The notes under the pieces: model-generated
Told to the model about the DNA's origin: nothing
Databases searched by the model: none
The model's input: the letters and a program-made list of their open reading frames with translations, nothing else
Program-made: the position numbers and the translations under genes
Part shown: positions 42,072-52,432 of the stretch, piece by piece
Numbering within the stretch: position 1 is the first letter of the stretch
How the letters are laid out: every line of letters starts with the position of its first letter
Assembly (NCBI GenBank): GCA_021234155.1
Contig: JAJEKV010000052.1
Location: 10,061,284 to 10,125,283, forward strand
Reading direction: 5' to 3'
DNA: 64,000 nt
From: Isoetes taiwanensis
Taxonomy: Eukaryota > Streptophyta > Lycopodiopsida > Isoetales > Isoetaceae

Positions 42072-43591
42072 ATGACGACCTCAACCCTCCTCCAATGGTA
42101 TCAGGACGGAGAGCACTGGGGCTCCCAAGTTCCCTTTGACCTCCTACAGCCCTTTTTGCTCCAAATAGACCTCATCGCCAACATGCAGAGCCATCCCGAC
42201 TATGCAGGCTTTCTTGGGTTTTATACTCAAGAGATGCTCCCTCTTTGCATTCCTTTAGGGGATCCACCCCGTCTCTACTTAGAGAGAGATGCGGTAAGAG
42301 AAATGCTGGGAGGAGACACGTATGCATATGATGTTTTCAAGGGCAAACTTAATGGAGCTGCAGTCCCCCAGTGGTGACACATGAGGGCCAACAATACCTT
42401 GAAGTGGCCTTCATGCTGGCCATTCTTATGGACCAGTACGTAGAGGATGACACCCTGCCGGCAGAGAAGGGCAAGGTACCTGAATTCTCGGATGAGGAAG
42501 AAGATGAGTACATCCGGGAGGATGACTTTGTCCGGTGGAAGCAGTTGGCAGAACAGATGTCGCCACACTGAGATCAGGGGGCACGGCTGACGAGATTGGA
42601 CGCCCTCACGGTTATCTATCACCAAGGGCAGGAGTTCCTCCTATTGGAGGATATCATGTGGACATACCATGTAGTGACCGGCTTGAAGGGCCGAACTAAA
42701 GCACAGGTGCTTTATGAGCTTGCAGAGTACTGCATGGATGACTTTATTGATTTTACGCCAGTTGAGCTCCCTACAGAGGTACAACAGCTGCTCCAATTCC
42801 ACCAAGAAACCATCGAGCCGGCTGATACCCTCCTTCGGCTAAGGGATCTTGTGCTTCAGGATCCTCCATCTCAGCCTCCTCAGGAAGCTTTTATGGCCAT
42901 GGGACCTCATGTCCCAAATATTAATATGGCCGACATTCCTTCCGAGTCGGATGAAGAAGGGGAAGATCCTTACCATAACCCCAGTCATCTAAGGGAGGAA
43001 AAACAAGAGCTTAAGGAGGAAGAGGTCACCATGGACCTCGATAAGGAAGTGGCTACCTCGGTCACACCAGAGGTTAAAGCATTGGGGAATCACCTCACAC
43101 ACTTCTTCCTATCTGCTTTTTTGGCAGGGACAGATCCTTTTTGTACCCGAGACCTAGCTCCGGAGGCCGAAGCATCGTGGTGGAACCTCCGTGCATTGTC
43201 CACCCTGGCCGGCCATAAGAAGCTCCCTTATCGCATATTCACTTATGTGCTAGTGCACTGGGACTTCGCTTTTACCGCCTTGGGTCAGGAGATAGCACTA
43301 TGGATGAGCATGAAGCTTCTTGTGGCAGCCCCTCTGGCCACTGCCTATCCACCAGAGGTTGCTTCTCTTGCGGCCACCACAGTTGATCCAGGGATTACTC
43401 TACTGCATCATCGGCCGCCACCATCACCTCCTACGCGGATACATATCAGGCATTATAGAGTATGGCCTTTGGCCGCTCCAATATATGAATTATTGCATCA
43501 ACACTTTCGATGCCTTTTTTTTAATACAGAAAAATTGTTTTTCCTACATTACTTGTCTCTCTTCTTGAGGACTTCGAAGTATAAGGAATGA
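42072..43591 (+). pseudogene. Acidic accessory ORF of chromovirus leader, unknown family
   Basis: About 500 codons with two lesions. It begins MTTSTLLQWYQDGEHWGSQ, runs to 42375 and then shifts frame (VTHEGQQYLEVAFMLAI), meets one TGA (42569-42571) and stays open from there to 43591. Parts: a globular N-terminus, an acidic patch (FSDEEEDEYIREDD), a helical central part (YELAEYCMDDFIDFTP), a second acidic stretch (IPSESDEEGEDPYHNP; EEKQELKEEEVTMDLDKEV), then a hydrophobic C-terminal domain (FFLSAFLAGTDPFCTRD; YRIFTYVLVHWDFAFTALG). I recognise no family. Acidic patches are typical of proteins that handle histones, which is of interest next to an H3-like ORF, but that link is a guess. From about 43420 on the frame looks non-coding. 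Confidence 0.55.
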
Positions 43592-43627
43592 CTTATAAAT
43601 TGTATATCTATTCTTGGGTTGTTACAG

Positions 43628-43990
43628 GAGTGGAAGAGCCATACGACCCGACGAAGGGCGTCGAAATTGTTACAATTCTTCGTGACCACGCTTTCCAAGA
43701 TCTCAAACTCAAGCTCCGCCGAACTTGGTCATATTGGGACTGTACCAAACAAGAAGCCTTCGAGGATGCCGACGACCACCTTTGGGAGTTGTACTACGCG
43801 CTCCACGACCTTTTTAACCTTTTAACTATCAGCCCAACCCTCGAGTATCAGGATGTGATTATCTAGGCTTGGGCTAAATACAAGTTAGTTCGTGCGATAA
43901 GGGACAACATCTCTTACTCGATCCTCTATCCCCTTACCACACCCTAGATCAACCCGTTTGTAACTCCCCTTGTACAAATGTAATTTCCAG
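43628..43990 (+). pseudogene. Third leader coding segment, probable exon
   Basis: Begins after an acceptor-like ttgttacag (43619-43627). It reads EEPYDPTKGVEIVTILRD, KLKLRRTWSYWDCTKQEAF and ELYYALHDLFNLLTI. After a TAG (43864) it stays plausible in frame (AWAKYKLVRAIRDN) to about 43940. It may be the last exon of the acidic ORF's gene, since the frame between 43420 and 43628 looks intronic. Family unknown. Confidence 0.4.
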
Positions 43991-44192
43991 TCCTGTTGGG
44001 TGTTTCTGGCATTATGCCTTTGTAATTTTACGTATATTTCAACATCAAGTGTTTTTTTCGCACTACTTTTGTTATAGTTATCTAGCATAATGTGCTTATC
44101 TCCACTTCATTTGTATCTTAGACGGTGCGTCCTCCCCAATGGCTTACACGATTGCGTAGGGCCATCTTACGCCTAAACATGAGCTCACCATT
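43991..44192 (+). other. Untranslated stretch before gag with acceptor-like site
   Basis: T-rich sequence ending in ttgtatcttag (to 44121), which looks like a 3' splice site about 70 bp before the gag start. Together with 42059-42066 and 43619-43627 it suggests that the leader is spliced. Confidence 0.35.
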
Positions 44193-45778
44193 ATGAAGCG
44201 ACAGCTTACTGAGCTTCAAGCATATGTATTGCAAACTAATCCACCATTGGAACACAGGAATATGGGCCTGAGATTCCTGTTTTACCGAACCAACAGCCAC
44301 CACCACCCGCACCAGCACCTGTGCCAGTTACAGCTACTCGATCTAAGAGAGCACGCAATAGTTCATCCTCTGATGCCACCTCTGAGTCTTCTAACTCATC
44401 GGATTCCTCTGAGAACGAGGTTGACTATGCAAAAGCTAAGAAAAAAGATTACCAGAAAACAGTGGACTCTGCCATCACTAGTATTTGGAAGAACCGTAAG
44501 TTAGCGCAGTTCTCATGAAAAACCAGGTCCAGAGTTGATGTCGAATCTTGGTTGGATGAAATGCAGGAGTTCGGCAAGTCGTATGGAATGACCGAGAAAG
44601 ATATTGGAAAAGTTGCCACCACAAACCTTACAGGGTCTGCCCGTATATGGTGGAAGGGATATGCCCGCTCTCACGGGCTGACGAGAGGAAGGTGTCGTTA
44701 TAAGGTCTTTGCTAAAGCCTTCAAATCTCATTATATTCCCAGATCTCATCGCTGTCAACAGATCCAAACCTTTTATCGCCTAGAACAGAAGAACGTGACC
44801 GTCACCGTCCAGTCATATACAGATGAGTTCATGAGGTGGCGTTTGTACGTCCCAGGGATAGATGAGCGCAGGGCAGTTGAGGGGTACATTGAGGGGTTAT
44901 CCCCTACCTTGAGGAAGATGGTTCGAGCAATAGACCCTAAAACAGTCGCAGAAGCAGAGGTTAAAGCCCTTAGCCTAGAAGAGGACGCTCCTAGGTACCA
45001 GCCATCGCGACCCTCTTCTTTTGGGCAGAACAAGGGGTGTACACCTTACAGAGGGCGCTCGCCTAGTCTGGGGCCTCCAGCCTCGACCAGATATCAGAAG
45101 CCAGAGAAGAAAGTCTCCTTTACAATTCCAGACAAGTCCACCAACACCACGGGAGCTTTCAGAGATATCCTCCAAGCCATTCCTAAGGAGGCTCGTGACC
45201 AGTTACGCCGGGACAGGGCTTGCTATCGGTGCTTCCGCCCAGGACACCATATGCAAGAATGCCCCTACATCACACAAACGGTGCAGGCCGCCCTTGCCGA
45301 AGTGGATTGGGAAGGTGCAAGGGGCCCAAACCATCCAGACAATGCTGCTGACGATGACGCGCCTGACTATATACAAGGTGAGTCTCATATCTCTGCTGGC
45401 ATTGAAACGGGCCAAGCCAACCATCAGCCTTCTGTCATTTCCACGGTTGGCCAAGTAGATTGTAAGCCTTTCATTATCCTCATGGACACTGGCAGCACGC
45501 ACAATTTTGTATCTCCTAGAAAAGAAGAGACGTTGCAGCTCATTCCCTTGAAGTCCAAGCCACGTCCAATTATGTTGGCCAGTGGGGCTGTACACCACAC
45601 ATGGGGTCGACGCATTAATTTGAATATTCAGCTGCCAGGAGCACCTGTTGCTCTAGGCGTGGAGATAATCTATATTGATCATTATGATCTCAATGTGGGA
45701 ATGGAGTTCCTGACTGCTGCCAAGGCCAACATTGATTGCAAGGAGTTACCTTTAATGCAGCCAACGGAGCCCAAGTGA
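44193..45778 (+). pseudogene. Element C gag and protease
   Basis: Begins MKRQLTELQAYVLQ, shifts frame near 44270 into a Pro-rich (PPPPAPAPVPV) and Ser-rich basic segment (RSKRARNSSSSDATSES), meets one TGA (44516-44518), then is open for 408 codons. The capsid domain reads WWKGYARSHGLTRGR and FMRWRLYVPGIDERRAVEGYIEGL. There is a single knuckle, CYRCFRPGHHMQEC (about 45219-45260), and a retropepsin, IILMDTGSTHNFVS with normal DTG, ending NVGMEFLTAAKANIDC. The reading continues in another frame past 45778 to the solo LTR. Gag and protease are fused as in chromoviruses. Confidence 0.92.
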
Positions 45779-45826
45779 CCATAGCAGGTAAACCGGTTGT
45801 TCCCATTATGCAATGTATCTCATTAC

Positions 45827-47626
45827 TGTGACGCTCCCTGAATATATACGGTGCTCCGGATGTATACATACAGGGACTTCCCCCTCCCATGGCAATCAGC
45901 TCACCATGAGCAGGGCCCTCCGTCTAACTCGGACCATCCGTAGAGAGATGCCCGGGTGAAGGACACGGAGGTGTCATTCGGCCCACGCCTTCAATGGGAC
46001 TCCTAAGTTGCGGAAGCGTGAATACATGTTAGCACACATCATAAATCATATATAAATAACCACCACGAAGGGTGGCACATCCATCCAAGTACTAACGGCA
46101 AAAAATATGCATCTAATCCTAAGGAAAACACCCCAAACCCCAGGTTCTACACCGGTTCAGACTCATGTGAGGATGGACCGGCGGCTTCCGGTCTCAAGAG
46201 ATCAAGGGCGAGGTATAACACGGCGTTGGGGCATAGAAACGATTGGCTAGGGTTGTCCACTCCATCCGCCCCTCCTGTGCACACTTTGCAGATGAGTCGA
46301 ATCATGCTATGGCGTCACTATAGCCTTCCGGAGACGCAGACTCAAGGTACCACCCTTCGAGCCTACTCCAGGTTACATCTCCCTGGTCCGATGAGGCAGG
46401 TCGGGGAAGTGTCCCCTTCCAGGATCGCAGTGGTTCCATGGGTGAGCTAGAGAATACGTGCCCGTGTATCCCCCTCGATCCGCATTTACCCGACCTACTC
46501 CCTAACTTTATCATCAAAGTACGGAGGATGCCCCATACGGGTCACACCTCTCGCACCCGTGGAGTGTCGGACCCATACCGACCCCCTACGTGACCGACAG
46601 ATGCCTAGCCCACTTTGGGGAGTCTCGGGGAGCCTTTTATGTTAGGTGCAAGACCCCACCCCCACTTCACCACTGCGTCCCTTCTACGTGCCGTATCGGC
46701 GACCCCCGCATCGTGCGGAACCTACTCCCCTAACTTTATCATCAAAGTACACGGGATGCCCCATACGGGTCACACCTGCGCACCCGGGGGAGGGGACCCA
46801 TACCCGCCCTCGTGGACAGGACTATCGGGGCCTAGCCCCTTTGTAGGAGTCTCGGGAGCCTTTATGTTCGTGCAAGACCCCACCCCCACTTCACCACCTG
46901 CGTCCCTTCTCTGGTGCCGAGCAATTCCATAGCATCCACGGCCCGATGGTCTCTTGTGCACAGGCCACAACTAATGGGAATAATACAGGGCCCTATCTAG
47001 GAGCATACTACAATACATGGGCTCAGAGGTCTCTATCCCCCAGTAATCCCCCATCGAGAGTGCTAACTAAGCAAAGAACTACTAAACCATCAACCAAAGC
47101 ACATACAGAGACTAGAGATGAGAATACTCACCATATCAATCAAGGGTTAGCCTAATGGGTAAAACCACGTAGAGAAAACAGAGAGAGAACACACCTTTAG
47201 AGGCTTATGCTATAAATTAACAAGGTAACCTACTGACTAACCGTCAAATCGGTCTTGGGCCGCTCCGTCTCGACTAACTGAAGGGCGCCTGGCGGTTGCT
47301 TCTCCTCCTCCATCTCCAATTGCTCCTAATTCGAATTGGAACACAAAAGCCCTAATTTGGGTGTCCAAAATGGAAACCCTGCCTTGCCCAATCGATTTTG
47401 GCCAGGTGGCATGTCATTAATTAACTAATTTGGTATTTTAGCCCTTTTTAATATTAGGATAAGCCCTAAATTCGAATTAGGGTTTTGGGTTAGGTTTCCA
47501 CTTTTATAATTTAATTATTAACATAGCTAACCTTAGCTTATGGATAATTAATGTGCCATTAATTATTCATAGTGACGTGTCATGTATTTATACTTAAATA
47601 TGCGTATAAATATGTGGAACGTCACA
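45827..47626 (-). mobile_element. Inverted solo LTR of a related gypsy family, TSD attac
   Basis: 1,800 bp, starting TGTGACG and ending CGTCACA on the plus strand, flanked by perfect 5-bp duplications attac (45822-45826 and 47627-47631). It resembles element C's LTR in inverse orientation (boxes ccctccgtc, cggaggtgtcatt, accacgaagggtgg), but is clearly more diverged than C's own two LTRs are from each other. The internal region was lost by LTR-LTR recombination. It separates C's protease from its RT. Confidence 0.92.
46493..46935. repeat. 229-bp tandem duplication within the solo LTR
   Basis: The phrase cctactccctaactttatca recurs at 46722 (with one extra c), and gcaagaccccacccccactt recurs with the same offset. 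The two copies differ by small indels. C's own LTRs show only one copy of the corresponding region. Confidence 0.85.
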
Positions 47627-47631
47627 ATTAC

Positions 47632-48505
47632 GCCAGTTGCATAGGGCTATCAAGAAGTCTCGGATTATTGGCATGATTCGACTTGATTCAGTAGAAGCCA
47701 AGTCTGAACAAGATGAAGTTCTTGACACCTTGCCTCCAGCAATAGCAGTTGTTCTTCGGGAGTACCATGATCTTTTTCCCGAAGAAATTTACCGATTGCC
47801 ACCATTTAGAGGCGTGTAATGTGAGATTACCTTGGAACAAGGTACCAAGCCTACTAGTAAGGCTCCATATCAAATGAGTACTCCTGAATTAACAAATCTT
47901 AAGAAGCAGTTGCAAGAGCTCCTCAAATTAGGCTTCATTCGACCTAGTGTATCACCTTTTGGGGCCCTGATACTCTTCGTCAAGAAGAAGGATGGCACGT
48001 TGAGAATGTGCATCGATTACCGACAATTGAATAAGCATGCTATTAAGAATCGGTATGCTTTACCGCGTGCCAACGATCTGATGGATCAATTGCAAGGGGT
48101 TAAGTATTTTACGAAAATTGATCTTCGTTCGAGATATCACCAGATACGAATCAAGGAGGATGACATTCACAAGTCTGCCTTCCGGACGCGCTATGGGCAT
48201 TATGAGTTCATTGTGATGCCATTCGGCTTCACCAATGCCCCGACCACCTTCATGAGACTGATGAATGATGTCTTCCATGAATATCTTGATGATCTTGTCA
48301 TCATATTCTTTGATGATATCCTCATATACAGTAAGACCTTAGAGGACCATGAGTGGCATCTTGGGTTGGCCTTACAGAAACTGAGGCGCCACCAACTGTA
48401 TGCCAAATTCTCCAAGTGTCGGTTTGCAACTACCAAGGTTGATTACCTGGGACATATTGTGTCTGAGGAAGGAATAGCCACAGATCCAGCTAAGATTGAA
48501 GCAGT
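47632..48505 (+). pseudogene. Element C reverse transcriptase, 5' part
   Basis: From the protease-RT linker (LPPAIAVVLREYHDLFPEEI, one TAA at 47817-47819) into a clean [37 protein letters not shown] (first Asp), [15 protein letters not shown], and the catalytic [18 protein letters not shown] in place of the more usual YIDD/FLDD. It ends at [15 protein letters not shown] and DPAKIEAV, where element B is inserted. It continues at 59278. Confidence 0.93.
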
Positions 48506-48576
48506 TGTTGCCCCAATTTCTGGCTCTTTTGAGGCAACTATTCTGCTTTGGTATAGAACCTCCAAAACTAGTCTTA

Positions 48577-49280
48577 AGGGCCTAGTTCTACCCTTCAAAA
48601 CAGAGATTAAAAACGAAGGCAAACTTCCTTCTGTCTATTTCAAGAGAAAGAATTGCAAACGTGATCTGTTGTTTCAACCCTTAACCTCCTATTGCAAGGC
48701 AAGGAACGATTTACAAAAGGATGGTTTTGCATTCAGATAGGGAAGATTCTTTTGTAGGGCACACAAAAGATCCAAGTTCTCTCCCTCTTTTTCAAAGAAG
48801 AGAAATGGATCTGGAAGAACAATGCTCACCACCTTCTATTTGCTGGCAAAAGAAAATGATCTAGAAGGAGAATCTTTCTATTCCAATATGGGTGATATTT
48901 TGCAGAGTGCACAAAGATCCAGGTTCTTAAGGGCCTAGTTCTACCCTTCAAAACAGAGATTCAAAACGAAGGCAAACTTCCTTCTCTCTATTTCAAGAGA
49001 AAGAATTGCAAACGTGATCTGTTGTTTCAACCCTTAACCTCCTTTTGCAAGGTAAGGAATGATTTAGGAAAGGATAGTTTTACATTCAGATACGGAAGAT
49101 TCTTTTGTAGGGCACACAAAAGATCCAAGTTCTCTCCCTCTTTTTCAAAGAAGAGAAATGGATCTGGGAGAACAATGCTCTCCACCTTCTATTTGCTGGC
49201 AAAAGAAAATGATCTAGAGAGAGAGTCTTTCTATTCAAATATGGGAGATATTTTGCAAAATGTACAAAAGATCCAAGTTC
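48577..49280 (-). repeat. ~351-bp tandem duplication inside element B LTR
   Basis: The phrase cttaagggcctagttctacc opens both units (48577 and 48928) and both carry caagttctctccctcttttt. The same duplication exists in the other LTR (57750 and 58102), so it was present before insertion. Confidence 0.88.
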
Positions 49281-49821
49281 TCTCCCTCTTTTTCAAAGAA
49301 GAGAAATGGGTCTAAAAGGACAATATCTCAATCCAAGGCAGAACTCCTTTGCAACGGTATAAGGAAAAAAGGTGCAGTAATATGTGAAGAACAAGGAAAT
49401 AGAAAAGCAATTGGGACGAAATTATGCTTCTTGTATTCCTGAAAAGGGACTAAGAAATCGAAATAGCTTCCTTGAATGAATCCGAAAATGGTTTTAGATC
49501 AGCAAGAACATATCAAATGCATATGATTTTAACATTGCTTGAATAGAATAGAGAAAATAACAGTTCAATAACCCGGTTTTTGAAGAAGTCTCTGATGGAA
49601 ACGAAGCTTTTGTGAAATCCGTTCCCCCTGTAACTGAGTTCCCCCCGTTCTTATGCTTCTTGAAAAATACTTGCAGACAAAACCATACCTGGCAACTCAT
49701 AATTACAGGTACCACTTCCCTCCACGAATGTAGCAGCAATAAATTCTAAGCTCCAGCCACCAGTTCACGATCTGATTAACCCTAACTGTCTTCTTGGTAT
49801 TTTCCTTTTTTTTTTTTTTTT

Positions 49822-52053
49822 ATTATAACTAACAATGGGATGCTGGATGACATTTTATTATTATTTGACATTTTGAGAAATGTTGGCAGTATGACATTGG
49901 ACCAACATTATGACAACTTACAAATGACATAGATTTGCAGTTGTTGGCAATTGTGCAGGAAATACACTTAAAAAGGTGAATGCGGCTATGGAAATGGATA
50001 CACATGAAAAAATATCCTATATTATATTGTATATAGCTGAAATATTAAGGTATTTGGGCACCGGCCATGCCTATTATCAAATAGGACGAAAATGTTAAGA
50101 TACTTTCCAAGCAATATGGCAAATATGGTAAGAAAAATACTTCTTTGCTTCTTGCTTCTTATCGTTGATACAAGGGAAAATAGTGATACATATGCAAATG
50201 ACATGGATCTCTACATATGCCCGTATGTGACCTTTGGAATTGTTTTTTACAAGTTCTCACAACTATGGTTTCAGTTATGTCTCCAAAAACATGTCACTTT
50301 AGGGTAACATTTGTGACGAAATGGATGGCCGTAACTACAGTTAAGGCAAATGACCTTGCTATGGACAAGATGCAACTCGGCATGCCATGCAGGTAAGTTT
50401 TCTTATAAACAGGCCACATGGATGGCAATTCTGTTAGGGTTTGAGAGATACTATCTGCAAGTCTTGGCTTTGTGTAAACTAGCACAGACGGTAATAAGGA
50501 CTGGCAAAGCATTTTACCTAATATAACAGTGTCGCTCTCAAATATGGAAGACAAGTAGGCCATGCAAGCATAGAGCCGTCGAGCAAGCCAAGAGCTGCAT
50601 TCCGATATGCATCCTGCATTCAGATATGCATTCCAGTACACGCTGAAATTCTTCTTCTAATGTTGTAAGCTAGGATTTGCTATTTCCATGCTTTGGGCTA
50701 TGGCTAAAAAGAATGAAGACCTTGGTAATAAGCCTGCACACATATGCAGAGTGGCTGCAAATTCTATTGTAGATCCGGACAGGCATAAAATAGATGTTCA
50801 TGGCAGTAGTTTTGATCAGTGCACAAGCACATCAGACATGAAAAAAATGCTAATTCCAGCAAGCAAATGGAGCATGAAGCTGATGCAAATTCCAACAAAC
50901 AAATGGAGCATAAAGCTGAGCAAAGTTCACAACTGGACGCACATCAGGTTAATTCTTTGACATTTTGATAATGTAAGCAATTGCTTTCAAATATACAGCA
51001 GCTTAGTAGCTACATTAAATTAGCTTACTGTTTGCAAGAGCAATATAAGTTGAATTTTACATTGCACGTCTTTTGAGTCATCATATAAATTGAATTTGCA
51101 TAATATTGCACATTAGATGAACTTTTTGGACAGGGATCTACTTAAATGATTGTAGATATGTGTAATAAAGCTGAAAATTAGAGAACTATTTGCAGCATAT
51201 GCAGCATAGAAAGATGTGAGAAGTAACTCTCTGTAAATGACTTTGAACTTCTTGTGCATTTTGGCTTGGAGCTACGTGGTCTTCATATCTTTTTAAGAAA
51301 CTTGTAACTGAGCGGAAGGGGATAGTATGTTCTAGAATCTTAGAATGCATTGTGATGATAAAATGCATGTGAGAAACTCTGTTGCTAGTCCTGAGAGAAT
51401 CGAGCTGCACCATTTGGCCCTACAGTTAGCTACTGTGGTGGGTGTACATATTAATCTAAGGCTGCTTTCTAACTGTGATATACGGTTGGCAGCATAATAT
51501 GGTAAGGACATGCTAATAATGTAATAATCTGATGTTTGCATGTCTACACTATTCTTTTGCCCATTTCAGGGGACTTTTTACAAAGTGAAGGGTGGTAAAC
51601 CCAAGAAGTTCACAGCTTACCTGTTAGTAGCTTAGGCTTTTACCCATTCTTTGGCTAACTGTCCTCTGGTTCTACTGCAGGTAACCGAACTCCTTGCTCT
51701 TTGTTTTGAAGTTGTGAGAAATGCAATAGTTTATTCGTTTACACGGCATGAAAGCTAAGGATGATTCAAGATCAACTTTCAACATGGCTTCAACAGCAGA
51801 TATCACTTTGAAAGTATACTTTTTTATTCTCAAATGGCAATATATTTTGTGGTCTTGGATATAAAGATCAAGAAATGATTACTGTACTTCTTCTCAAAGT
51901 ATTTAATGGAATTAAATTTTTGATACTTTGTAACCAGATTAAGGCTTAGGTTAGTTGGCACCTGTTCTAACCTAAGGCTGCCAATTGTATCTGAAAATGG
52001 TCTTTGCATGAAGTCCATTGGATGGTAAAAGTCTGTGTAAACGGATTTAAGGG
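49822..52053 (+). mobile_element. 2,232-bp insertion of unknown type in element B LTR
   Basis: The LTR poly-T tract is present on both sides as T16 (49806-49821 and 52054-52069), while the other LTR has one run (58941-58957), so the T run is the target duplication. The interior begins attataactaacaatggga and ends gtaaacggatttaaggg. It has no terminal inverted repeats that I can see and no convincing ORF (longest 115 codons, no motif). A stretch at 51575-51692 is shared with 10085-10212. A non-autonomous retroposon is most likely; a captured intron-containing gene fragment is possible. Confidence 0.8.
51575..51692 (+). repeat. Dispersed repeat shared with 10085-10212
   Basis: Contains cagcttacctgttagtagct, acccattctttggctaac and ctggttctactgcaggtaac, in the same order as the copy 41 kb away. 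Similarity ends soon after gtaaccgaac. Confidence 0.7.
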
Positions 52054-52384
52054 TTTTTTTTTTTTTTTTCCAAATAGTCTTCAACGTTTTAACAAACCTA
52101 GATTTCAGAATAGAAATAGCAAACCATTAGAAGCCTAGGTTAACATGCATTTTTTTCTTTTCCATTTGGAATCCTGCATTTATACTGTGCTGTAGTAACT
52201 CCCCCACAACCATGAGTATGCCTTGGGCAATTTCATGAGGTGATCCAACTCACCAGGCCTTCAAAATATTCAGATGAGCACTCCAAACATCTCCAAATCT
52301 TTAGCTCCAAATAATCCTAGAAAAAAAACTACATGCCCAAAAAATGTCAGTACGGTGGACTTTGTTGCCTGAATCCAGGCAACA

Positions 52385-52432
52385 TGATGCCCAAAAAAAA
52401 CATTGGGCTGGTCCCCTCAGCTTTGAATGCTT
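52385..52432 (-). other. Element B pre-LTR tract
   Basis: Between the integrase stop and the 3' LTR, the element strand reads AGCTGAGGGGACCAGCCC, AATG, T8, GGGCATCA. Element A has the same order, so this is a lineage-typical polypurine-tract region displaced some 20 nt from the LTR edge. Confidence 0.5.

Larger units (their letters stand above)
48506..52384 (-). repeat. Element B 3' LTR, enlarged by an insertion
   Basis: The copy runs 48506-49821 and 52054-52384, with a 2,232-bp insertion between. On the element strand it starts with the hairpin TGTTGCCTG/CAGGCAACA (52363-52384) and ends GGGGCAACA (48506). A TATAAAT (52178-52184) lies about 200 nt into it, a likely promoter. It matches 57680-59272 closely; the right copy has extra deletions. 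Confidence 0.93.

Noticed and set aside
49822-52053. Helitron or MITE in element B LTR
   Set aside because: No TC start with CTRR end and hairpin, no A/T target, no terminal inverted repeats; the T16 duplication argues against a Helitron.
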